From Rhizobium sp. Q54 (GTDB taxonomy: Bacteria; Pseudomonadota; Alphaproteobacteria; Rhizobiales; Xanthobacteraceae): 64,000 nt of DNA. The notes below the pieces were generated by a model. The model ran no database searches, was not told where the DNA came from, and saw only the letters and a program-made list of their open reading frames with translations. The position numbers and the translations under genes were made by a program. The stretch's first letter is position 1; every line of letters begins with the position of its first letter. The stretch covers positions 1-64,000 of the forward strand of contig CAMDSH010000017.1 of assembly GCA_945907045.1 (NCBI GenBank), in the 5' to 3' direction. Below, piece by piece: positions 34,702-42,713 of the stretch.

Positions 34702-35160
34702 ATGTGCGAGCGCATGCGCGCGACCCTGACAGCCATTATCCTGTCGCTGTTTCTGGCAACCGGCCCTGTGCCGGCGGCAGAGCTTGGGGTTGTCGAAATC
34801 GCCAGCAAGACCGGCGTGCACGCTTTCGCGGTGGAACTGGCGGTCAACGACGACGAGCGGGCCAAGGGACTGATGTACCGCAAGGAGCTGCCCGAGGGCC
34901 GCGGCATGCTCTTCGACTTCCAGCGCGAGCAGGACATCTCGATGTGGATGCAGAACACATATATTTCGCTCGACATGCTGTTTATCCGCGGCGACGGCCG
35001 CATCCTGCGGATCGCCGAGAACACCCAGCCGCTGTCCGAGCGGATCATCTCGTCCGGCGGCCCCGTGCGCGGCGTGCTTGAAGTGATCGCCGGCACCGCC
35101 CGCAAACTCGGCATCGCGCCGGGCGATCGCGTCGCGCACCCCATTTTCAAGGCCCGCTGA
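34702..35160 (+). CDS. DUF192 exported protein
   Basis: About 152 residues from the ATG at 34702 (ATG 34714 is an alternative). Signal MRATLTAIILSLFLATGPVPA, then the DUF192 domain with VNDDERAKGLMYRKELPEGR, MLFDF, ISMWMQNTYISLDMLFI and ERIISSGGPVRGVLEV. DUF192 proteins are common and uncharacterised. It lies 51 bases downstream of the cold-shock gene and before tRNA-Pro. Confidence 0.85.
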   Translation: MCERMRATLTAIILSLFLATGPVPAAELGVVEIASKTGVHAFAVELAVNDDERAKGLMYRKELPEGRGMLFDFQREQDISMWMQNTYISLDMLFIRGDGRILRIAENTQPLSERIISSGGPVRGVLEVIAGTARKLGIAPGDRVAHPIFKAR

Positions 35161-35221
35161 GCGCGGCTTGTGGGGTTTCCGCGAACCGTGTATCGCATCC
35201 CCAATGGCTCAGGCGTTTTGG

Positions 35222-35298
35222 CGGAGCGTAGCGCAGTCTGGTAGCGCATCTGCTTTGGGAGCAGAGGGTCGCAGGTTCAAATCCTGCCGCTCCGACCA
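35222..35298 (+). tRNA. tRNA-Pro (anticodon TGG)
   Basis: Acceptor CGGAGCG pairs with CGCTCCG; anticodon stem TCTGC/GCAGA with loop TTTGGGA (anticodon TGG); T loop GTTCAAATC; CCA is encoded (35296-35298). Confidence 0.95.
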
Positions 35299-35339
35299 GC
35301 CTGCGGCTTAAGCCAAGACCGGTTTCGGGATCGAAATTT

Positions 35340-35645
35340 ATGGCCGCGCGCATCTACAAACCGGCCAAGACCGCGATGCAGTCCGGCGCCGCCAAGACCA
35401 AGGACTGGGTGCTCGACTTCGAGCCGGAAGAGCCGCGCACGGTCGAGCCGCTGATGGGCTGGACCTCGTCGGGCGACATGCGCCAGCAGGTGAAGTTGCG
35501 CTTCGATACCAAGGAAGAAGCGATCGCCTATTGCGAGCGCCACGGCATCGCCTATCAGGTATTTGAATCGGCGCGAACGGTGCGGCGCGGCCTGTCGTAT
35601 TCCGACAACTTCGCCTTCAAGCGCCGCGACGCCTGGACCCACTAG
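35340..35645 (+). CDS. ETC complex I subunit, NDUFS4-like
   Basis: 101 residues of the 18-kDa (NDUFS4/ETC_C1_NDUFA4) family found in alphaproteobacteria and mitochondria: RIYKPAKTAMQSG, WVLDFEPEEPRTVEPLMGW, and KEEAIAYCERHGIAYQV. It is an accessory subunit of NADH:ubiquinone oxidoreductase. The gene is alone, 41 bases after tRNA-Pro, which is where it often lies in this order. Confidence 0.92.
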   Translation: MAARIYKPAKTAMQSGAAKTKDWVLDFEPEEPRTVEPLMGWTSSGDMRQQVKLRFDTKEEAIAYCERHGIAYQVFESARTVRRGLSYSDNFAFKRRDAWTH

Positions 35646-35682
35646 CCAAAATCTAAATTGAACGAATGGCGATCTCGCCCGA

Positions 35683-36981
35683 TCAGGCGAGGCGCTTTTC
35701 CGGCATGCGCTGCGCGGGCGCGGCTGGCGCCGGCTTGCGCGTTTGCGTCGCCGCGCGCTGGCGCAGCAATGACGAGAAACGCTCCTCCGGCATCGGCTGA
35801 CCGAGCAGGAAGCCCTGGCCGAAATCGCAGCCCATGCTCACCAGAGCCACCGCGTCCGCGGCCTTTTCGATGCCGATGGCGACCGCGACGCTGCCGAATT
35901 GATGCGCAAGGTCGATCACGGTCTTGCACAGCGGCGCGTTGACCTTGTCGGTTCCGCAATCGGTCACGAAAGCGCGGTCGAGTTTGAGTTCGCCGAAGGG
36001 AAGCTCTTTCAGCTTGGCGAGCGAGGAAAAACCGCGCCCGAAATCGTCGATGGCGAGTTTGACGTTGAAGCGCCCGAATTTCTTGGTGAGGTCGTGGGCG
36101 AGCGCCAGATCCTTCAGGATCTGCTCCTCGGTGACATCGATGATGAGGCCCGCCCATTTGTCGATTTGCGGACGATGCGCGCGCACAAGCTCCTCAACGG
36201 GGAGCTTGACCAGCGCTTCGACGGGGATATTGACCGCGAGCCGCAGGTTCACGCCGATCTTGGCAAATTGCGCGCTCGCCTTAAGCGCGCTGACGATCGC
36301 CTGCTCTGACAGTTTGACGACGCTGGCTTCGCTTGCGCCCGGCATGAATGCGCCGGGAGAGAGAATGCCGTGCTGCGGATGGCGCGCGCGCGCGAAAGCC
36401 TCGGCGCCGGCGAGCTGTTTTTTGCGCAGGTCGATCTTCGGCTGATACCAGAATTCGATCCAGTTGTTTTCCAGCGCCTCGTCGAGGCCGATGCGCGCGG
36501 CCATCGCCGCTGGCGTGCCGAGCTTGAGTTCGCGGATGATCTTGACGATGGCGTCGGTTTCAAACGGCTTCTTGAGCGCGGGCAGCATGGTGAGCTTGTG
36601 CTGCAAGCCGATGTTCTTGACGTGATCGAGCACGGCCGCGCCGCGGTTGCTCATCAACTGCACGGCGCCCTTGAACCCGTGCTTGCCAAGCGTGACGACG
36701 GATTCGATGGCGTCGGAGGATTCGAGCGAGATGTTGTGGAAGACGAGATCCGGCACGCGCTTCTCGACCGCCTTGCGGAGCGCCGCGCCGTCGGGAAATT
36801 CCTCGGTATCGACGCCGGAGCCGTGCAGCACCAGCGAGAGAAAATGCCGGATGCTGGATTCCTCATCGACCACGAAGCACAGCGGCGCATGCGCCGGACC
36901 GTCCTGCGGTGCCGCCGCGCCGGTAGCGTCCGCGGGGGCTTCGTCGTCCGCTGCTGTTGTGCGGTCGAGTCCTTCGGTCAT
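35683..36981 (-). CDS. Pseudo-receiver plus degenerate EAL-domain protein
   Basis: 432 residues from the ATG at 36981; an upstream start at 37038 is possible. The N-terminal domain (about 33-150) looks like a response-regulator receiver (CFVVDEESSIRHFLS, KKPF at 137-140), but the phosphoacceptor Asp is Asn83 (PDLVFHNISL). The C-terminal EAL domain (about 165-410) keeps Glu194 (EAF for EAL), Asn251, Asp312-313 (AIDDFGRGFSS), Lys333 and Gln389. The metal-ligand Glu is Asp282 and the catalytic-base Glu is Ile369. So it probably neither accepts phosphate nor cuts c-di-GMP, and may be a binding or scaffold protein. The alignment was done by eye. Confidence 0.8.
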   Translation of the reverse strand: MTEGLDRTTAADDEAPADATGAAAPQDGPAHAPLCFVVDEESSIRHFLSLVLHGSGVDTEEFPDGAALRKAVEKRVPDLVFHNISLESSDAIESVVTLGKHGFKGAVQLMSNRGAAVLDHVKNIGLQHKLTMLPALKKPFETDAIVKIIRELKLGTPAAMAARIGLDEALENNWIEFWYQPKIDLRKKQLAGAEAFARARHPQHGILSPGAFMPGASEASVVKLSEQAIVSALKASAQFAKIGVNLRLAVNIPVEALVKLPVEELVRAHRPQIDKWAGLIIDVTEEQILKDLALAHDLTKKFGRFNVKLAIDDFGRGFSSLAKLKELPFGELKLDRAFVTDCGTDKVNAPLCKTVIDLAHQFGSVAVAIGIEKAADAVALVSMGCDFGQGFLLGQPMPEERFSSLLRQRAATQTRKPAPAAPAQRMPEKRLA

Positions 36982-37120
36982 GGCAACTAACGGCTTCCCA
37001 ACGAGAAACGCACTTCTTCCCCCTAATAACTGTTCCAAAACTATTAATTATGAGTTTCGGTGCGCCCGGCGCAGGCCCGCCTGCGGCCCCGCTAGTCCAT
37101 ACGCGCACTGGATTTTTTGG

Positions 37121-37194
37121 CGACCCCGGCTGGATTCGAACCAGCGACCCCCGGCTTAGAAGGCCGGTGCTCTATCCAGCTGAGCTACGGGGTC
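37121..37194 (-). tRNA. tRNA-Arg (anticodon TCT)
   Basis: On the minus strand the acceptor GACCCCG pairs with CGGGGTC; D arm GCTCAGCTGGATAGAGC; anticodon stem CCGGC/GCCGG with loop CTTCTAA (anticodon TCT); T arm GGTTCGAATCC. CCA is encoded next to it. Confidence 0.95.
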
Positions 37195-37511
37195 TTGATC
37201 CCTTCGTTTACCCGGCCCGCAGGCTTGTGGAAAGGCAGCGGACGTCAACGTCACCCGTGCTGTGGGCGGTTTTGCAGGTGTTGTTAGGCTGAAACGGGTG
37301 GCTGGAATTACACAGCTAAAGCAATGCATTAAATCAACAAGTTGAGCCGCTTCATCCAATTTATCAGCCGATTGGCGCAGCTGTTTGGGTGGCAACAGGC
37401 CGTGTGGGCGGCAGTCAAATTCTCATTTTCCCGACAACGCTCCGTCACGACCTCGACACGTTTGCCGCCAAACTCGATAGTGGCGTGTTCGCGCCGTTTG
37501 GGAGGTCTTCC
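37195..37511. other. Intergenic region between tRNA-Arg and the alpha-2-macroglobulin gene
   Basis: 317 bases without a supportable gene. It must hold promoters for tRNA-Arg (leftward) and the A2M operon (rightward); AT-rich sequence near 37305-37345 is the likeliest promoter area. Short frames here are open by chance. GGGAGG at its right end is the A2M ribosome site. Confidence 0.5.
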
Positions 37512-40500
37512 ATGTTGCCGTTCTTCCGCGCCGGCCTAGTCGCCGCGCTCATTGCCGTTGCTTGCGTTGCGTCAGCCGCCGACAAGCCGTTCCAGCGCAC
37601 TGATCTCGATGACGCGGCGATCCGTCTGGAAGACCAGATCAAGAAAGACTCCGGCGATGTGAACAAGACCGCCGCTGTGCTGCGCCGTGAGGCCGACACG
37701 GCGTTTCAGAAAAACGACTTCCGCAACGGCATGCTGATTTTGGGCCAGATCGTCACCGCAGCGCCCGACGATTCCGCGACCTGGCTGCGTCTTGCACGCT
37801 CTGTGCTGCAAATCCGTCCCGCCAACGACCGCGAACGCGCAACGCTGCTCGACCGCGCATCGACAACCGCCTACATCGCGTACCGGCGCGCACAAAACCG
37901 CAACGAGGAAGCTGACGCGCTGGTGCTGCTCAGCCGCACTTATTCCGATCGTAAAGTGTGGCGTCCTGCGCTCGACACCATGCGGCTTGCGCTGGAAGCG
38001 CGCGAGGCGGCCGACTTGCGCGAGCAATACGAGAAGCTACGCGCCGATTACGGATTCCGGCTGCTCGATTACACCGTCGATGCGGATGCAAGTTCGCCCC
38101 GCGCCTGCTTCCAGTTTTCCGAGCAGCTCGCGGGCAAGCGCACCGACTTCTCGCCCTTCGTCGCCATCGCTGGCCAGGACAAGCCGGCGGTTTCCGCGGA
38201 TGAGAAGCAACTCTGCGTCGAGGGCCTCAAGCACGGCGAGCGTTACGCGATTACGCTGCGCGCCGGGTTGCCGTCGATCGTGAAAGAGACGCTGACGAAG
38301 TCCGCCGAGTTCAATATTTATGTGCGCGACCGCAAGCCGTTCGTGCGCTTTTCCGGCAAGGCCTACGTGCTGCCGCGCGCCGGCCAGCGCGGAATTCCCG
38401 TCATCAGCGTCAACACCGAAGCGGTCTCGGCGGACATTTACCGCGTAGGCGACCGCAGTCTTGTCGACGTTCTGCTGGGCAGCGAATTCCAGCGCAACCT
38501 CGATACTTACGAAATTGAGCGGCTCATGAATACGCGCGGCGCCAAAGTATGGAGCGGCGAGCTGGCGGTTGAGACCAAGCTCAATGCCGAAATCGTCACG
38601 GCGTTTCCGGTCGATCAGGCGCTCGGAAATCTCGCGCCCGGCATCTATGTGATGACGGCGACGCCGAAAGAGCCGAAGAAAGACAGTTACGGGCAGGTTG
38701 CGAGCCAGTGGTTCATCGTTTCCGATTTGGGGCTGACCGCTTATTCCGGTCCCGACGGCGTCAATGTATTCGTGCATTCGCTGGCAACCGCCGAGCCGCG
38801 CGGCCTGATCGAAGTGCGTCTGATCGCGCGCAACAACGAAGTGCTCGCGACCAAACGTACCGACGGTTCCGGCTTCGTGCAGTTCGATGCTGCTTTGGCG
38901 CGCGGCGAGGGCGGCTCGTCGCCGGCCGCGATCGTCGCGTCGGAGAAAGCCGATTACGCGTTCCTCAATCTCAAGGGCCCGGCGTTCGATCTGTCCGACC
39001 GCGGCGTGGCGGGACGGCTGCCGCCCGATAATCTCGATGCCTTCATCTACACCGAGCGTGGCGTCTATCGCTCCGGCGAAACCGTGCATATCACGGCGCT
39101 GCTGCGCGATGCGCAGGGCAAAGCCGCGCTCAATGTGCCGCTCACGCTCGTCACCGAACGTCCCGACGGCGTCGAATACCGCCGCGCAGTCATAGCGGAC
39201 CAGGGCGTCGGCGGGCGCAATCAAAGCGTGCCGCTGGTGGCGTCAGCTTCGACCGGCACATGGCGCGTACGCGCTTATACCGATCCAAAACGCCCGCCGG
39301 TCGGCGAAATCACTTTCATGGTCGAGGATTATGTGCCCGACCGTGTGGAATTCGAACTCAAATCGCCGCAGGAGCGCATGGCGCGCAGCGCGCCGACGCC
39401 GCTCACTGTCGATGGACGTTTTCTCTACGGTGCTCCGGCGGCAAAGCTCGGTCTTGAAGGCGAGGTCGTTGTCTCCGCCGCGAATGAGCGCGCGGGATTT
39501 GCCGGTTATCAATTCGGCATGACTGATGAAGACGTATCGAGCACGCGGCAGACGCTTGACGATCTGCCGGATACCGATGCGTCGGGCAAGGCAACATTTA
39601 ATGTGAAGCTCGACAAGATTCCCGTCACAACGCGTCCGCTGCAAGCGCAGGTTTCGGTGCGAATGGCGGAATCCGGCGGCCGTGCGGTCGAGCGCAAGCT
39701 CACGCTGCCCGTCGCGCCCGACGTTGTCATGATCGGCGTCAAGCCGGCGTTCTCCGGCGGTTCGCTTGGCGATGGCGAGAACGCGAATTTCGACATCGTG
39801 CTGGCAGCGCCCGACGGCAAGACGCTGGCGCGCAAGGGAGTGCGCTACGAGCTGCTCAAGGTCGACAGCCGTTACCAGTGGTATCGCCAGAACGGCGTTT
39901 GGGAATACGAGCCGATCAAGAGCACCAAGCGTGTCGCCGATGGCACGCTCGATCTGACCGACGACAAGCCCGCACGGTTGTCGCTCCCCGTGCAGTGGGG
40001 CCGCTACCGGCTGGAAGTCTCGTCCGGGGATGCCGACGGCGCGCTCACGTCGCTTTCGTTCGACGCCGGATTCTATGCGGAGTCGAGCGCCGATACGCCC
40101 GACCTGTTGGAAGTCGCGCTCGACAAGCCGCAATATCGCAGCGGCGACACCATGAATGTCGCTGTGACGGCGCGCACGGCGGGGCGCGTCACGCTCAACG
40201 TGTTCACGAACAAGCTAGTCGCGAGCATGTCGCAGGAAGTGTCGGCTGGCGCCGCGAAACTGAAACTTTCGGTCGGCAAGGACTGGGGCAGCGGCGCGTA
40301 CCTCGTGGCGACATTGCGCCGTCCGCTCGATGCAAAGGCCGAGCGCATGCCGGGACGCGCCATCGGCGTGCAATGGTTCGGTATCGACCGCGCCGCGCGC
40401 ACGCTCGCGCTCGACATGAAGCTTCCCGCCAACATCCGTCCCAACACGACGCTGAAGGTTCCGGTGAAGATCGACGGCATCGCGTCCGGCGAAGAGGCGC

Positions 40501-42713
40501 GCATTGTTATCGCCGCGGTCGATGTCGGCATTCTCAATCTCACCAATTACAAGCCGCCCGCGCCCGACGACTATTATCTCGGTCAGCGCCGGCTGACGGC
40601 GGAAGTGCGCGATCTTTACGGGCAATTGATCGACGGCATGCAGGGAACGCGCGGGCAAATTCGCACCGGCGGCGATATCGCCGCGGCGGAAATGTCCGGC
40701 TCGCCGCCGGCGCAGGCGCCGCTCGCGTTGTATTCCGGGCTGGTCACGGTCGGCCCCGGAGGCGTCGCGGAAATTCCGTTCGAGATTCCGGATTTCGCCG
40801 GCACCGTTCGCGTGATGGCGGTGGCGTGGAGCAAGGACAAAGTCGGCAAGGCATCGGGCGACGTGATCGTGCGCGATCCGGTCGTGCTGAGCGCGACGCT
40901 GCCCCGCTTCTTGCGTACCGGCGATCGCGGCACCATCAATCTCGATCTCAACAACGTCGAAGGCGCTGCCGGCGATTACAAGATCTCCGTGAAAAGCGAA
41001 GGCGCCATCGATGTCGGCCAAAGCATGACGCAAGTGTTGCGGCTTGCCGCCAAGCAGCGCGATTACGTCGCGGTGCCGATTACCTCGAACGTTGCCGGCA
41101 CGACGAAGGTGCTGGTGAACATCAGCGGGCCGAACGGGCTGACACTTGATCGCGTTTATGCGCTGGAAACAAAACCCGCGACGCAAATCCTTACGCGCCG
41201 CACCATCAAGCCCATCGCCAAGGGCGAGAGCATGACGCTCTCCAGCGACATGTTTGCCGATCTGGTGCCGGGCACCGGCAGCGTGAACGTATCGGTGGGT
41301 CTCTCCACCGCGCTCGACGCCGCCGCGCTGTTGAATGCGCTCGACCGTTATCCGTTCGGCTGTTCGGAACAGATCACCAGCCGCGCGGTGGCGATGCTGT
41401 ACGTCAACGAGATCGCGAGCGAAGCGCATCTTGCGATTGACGGGGCCATCGACGGGCGCATTCGCGACGCCATCGATCGCCTGCTGTCGCGGCAGGGCTC
41501 GAACGGCTCGTTCGGCCTGTGGTCGGTCGGCGGCGACGATCCCTGGCTGGATTCCTATGTCGTCGATTTTCTCACGCGCGCGCGCGAGCGAAAATTCGAG
41601 GTGCCCGCGGGCGCATTCAAGCTCGCGCTTGACCGCCTGCGCAATTACGTCGCGGTTGCGCCGGAGCCGAGCAAGGACGGCGGACGAAACTTGAGCTACG
41701 CGCTTTACGTGCTGGCGCGTAACGGCGTCGCCCCGGTCGGCGATCTGCGTTACATCGCCGACACGAAACTTGCCGATGTGGCCACGCCCATCGCCAAGGC
41801 GCAAATCGCAGCTGCGCTTGGCATGCTCGGCGACAAATTGCGCGCCGAGCGCGTCTATGCCGCGGCGCTTGCCTCGCTGGTGCCGCAGCCGAAACTCGAA
41901 CTTGGCCGCACCGACTTCGGATCGGCGCTGCGCGATTCAGCGGCGCTGGTCACGCTTGCCTCCGAAAGCGGCGCGCCGCGTCCGACCATCGATGGCGCGG
42001 TGGCGCGCATCGAATCCGCGCGCGGCCTTTCGCCTTATACATCGACGCAGGAGCAGGCCTGGCTGGTGCTCGCCGCGCGTGCGCTCAATAAGGAGTCGGG
42101 CGGCGTCTCGCTCGATGTCGGCGGCGAAAAACGCACGGGCGCGCTCTATCGCAACATCCGCGCCAACGATCTCAAATCGCCGCTCAAGGTCACAAATACC
42201 GGCGAGGGTGATTTGCGTGCGGTGATTTCGGTCAACGGCGCGCCGATCACGCCGGAGCCCGCGGCGGAGAAGGGGTTCAAGATCGAGCGGCTTTATTTCA
42301 CGCTCGACGGCAAGCCCGCCGATCCGGCTACCGCAAAGCAGAACCAGCGCTTCGCCGTGGTGTTGCGGATCACCGAGCCGCAACCGCAATTCGGCCGTAT
42401 CGTCGCCGCCGATCATCTGCCCGCCGGATTTGAAATCGACAATCCACGTCTGGTCTCGTCCGGCGAGGCCGGCAAACTCGACTGGATAACGGACGCGGCT
42501 GAACCGGTGAATTCCGAATTCCGTGACGACCGTTTTGTCGCGGCGTTCAATCGCCGGAACGGCGATCCGGCGACGTTCACGGTGGCCTATGTGGTGCGCG
42601 CGGTGTCGCCCGGGAAATATGTGCTCCCTCAGGCTTATGTCGAGGACATGTACCGGCCCGACCGCTATGGCCGCACCGCGACCGGCATGATCGACATTGC
42701 GCCGGCGAAATGA
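37512..42713 (+). CDS. Bacterial alpha-2-macroglobulin (thioester protease-trap family)
   Basis: Start set at the ATG at 37512, with GGGAGG seven bases upstream and a signal peptide (LPFFRAGLVAALIAVACVAS); the frame is open further up. 1733 residues. The thioester motif Cys-Ser-Glu-Gln is in YPFGCSEQITS with Cys1284, near the middle of the complement-like TED domain. An MG7-type segment precedes it (PPDNLDAFIYTERGVYRSGE). Bacterial A2M traps attacking proteases in the periplasm, shielding the cell when the wall is breached. Like E. coli YfhM it is followed by pbpC (four-base overlap). No clear lipobox is seen, so anchoring differs from YfhM or is absent. Confidence 0.93.
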   Translation: MLPFFRAGLVAALIAVACVASAADKPFQRTDLDDAAIRLEDQIKKDSGDVNKTAAVLRREADTAFQKNDFRNGMLILGQIVTAAPDDSATWLRLARSVLQIRPANDRERATLLDRASTTAYIAYRRAQNRNEEADALVLLSRTYSDRKVWRPALDTMRLALEAREAADLREQYEKLRADYGFRLLDYTVDADASSPRACFQFSEQLAGKRTDFSPFVAIAGQDKPAVSADEKQLCVEGLKHGERYAITLRAGLPSIVKETLTKSAEFNIYVRDRKPFVRFSGKAYVLPRAGQRGIPVISVNTEAVSADIYRVGDRSLVDVLLGSEFQRNLDTYEIERLMNTRGAKVWSGELAVETKLNAEIVTAFPVDQALGNLAPGIYVMTATPKEPKKDSYGQVASQWFIVSDLGLTAYSGPDGVNVFVHSLATAEPRGLIEVRLIARNNEVLATKRTDGSGFVQFDAALARGEGGSSPAAIVASEKADYAFLNLKGPAFDLSDRGVAGRLPPDNLDAFIYTERGVYRSGETVHITALLRDAQGKAALNVPLTLVTERPDGVEYRRAVIADQGVGGRNQSVPLVASASTGTWRVRAYTDPKRPPVGEITFMVEDYVPDRVEFELKSPQERMARSAPTPLTVDGRFLYGAPAAKLGLEGEVVVSAANERAGFAGYQFGMTDEDVSSTRQTLDDLPDTDASGKATFNVKLDKIPVTTRPLQAQVSVRMAESGGRAVERKLTLPVAPDVVMIGVKPAFSGGSLGDGENANFDIVLAAPDGKTLARKGVRYELLKVDSRYQWYRQNGVWEYEPIKSTKRVADGTLDLTDDKPARLSLPVQWGRYRLEVSSGDADGALTSLSFDAGFYAESSADTPDLLEVALDKPQYRSGDTMNVAVTARTAGRVTLNVFTNKLVASMSQEVSAGAAKLKLSVGKDWGSGAYLVATLRRPLDAKAERMPGRAIGVQWFGIDRAARTLALDMKLPANIRPNTTLKVPVKIDGIASGEEARIVIAAVDVGILNLTNYKPPAPDDYYLGQRRLTAEVRDLYGQLIDGMQGTRGQIRTGGDIAAAEMSGSPPAQAPLALYSGLVTVGPGGVAEIPFEIPDFAGTVRVMAVAWSKDKVGKASGDVIVRDPVVLSATLPRFLRTGDRGTINLDLNNVEGAAGDYKISVKSEGAIDVGQSMTQVLRLAAKQRDYVAVPITSNVAGTTKVLVNISGPNGLTLDRVYALETKPATQILTRRTIKPIAKGESMTLSSDMFADLVPGTGSVNVSVGLSTALDAAALLNALDRYPFGCSEQITSRAVAMLYVNEIASEAHLAIDGAIDGRIRDAIDRLLSRQGSNGSFGLWSVGGDDPWLDSYVVDFLTRARERKFEVPAGAFKLALDRLRNYVAVAPEPSKDGGRNLSYALYVLARNGVAPVGDLRYIADTKLADVATPIAKAQIAAALGMLGDKLRAERVYAAALASLVPQPKLELGRTDFGSALRDSAALVTLASESGAPRPTIDGAVARIESARGLSPYTSTQEQAWLVLAARALNKESGGVSLDVGGEKRTGALYRNIRANDLKSPLKVTNTGEGDLRAVISVNGAPITPEPAAEKGFKIERLYFTLDGKPADPATAKQNQRFAVVLRITEPQPQFGRIVAADHLPAGFEIDNPRLVSSGEAGKLDWITDAAEPVNSEFRDDRFVAAFNRRNGDPATFTVAYVVRAVSPGKYVLPQAYVEDMYRPDRYGRTATGMIDIAPAK

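Noticed and set aside
32463-37194. Genomic island insertion at one of the three tRNA genes
   Set aside because: No integrase, no repeated tRNA 3' end and no change in gene type around them; flanking genes are housekeeping.
37156-37395. A 79-residue minus-strand frame containing VAQLDRAPAF
   Set aside because: It reads through the tRNA-Arg gene; this peptide is a familiar false translation of tRNA flanks.
38037-39224. A 395-residue minus-strand frame, and a 529-residue one at 40215-41804
   Set aside because: Both are antisense to the alpha-2-macroglobulin gene and show only antisense composition.
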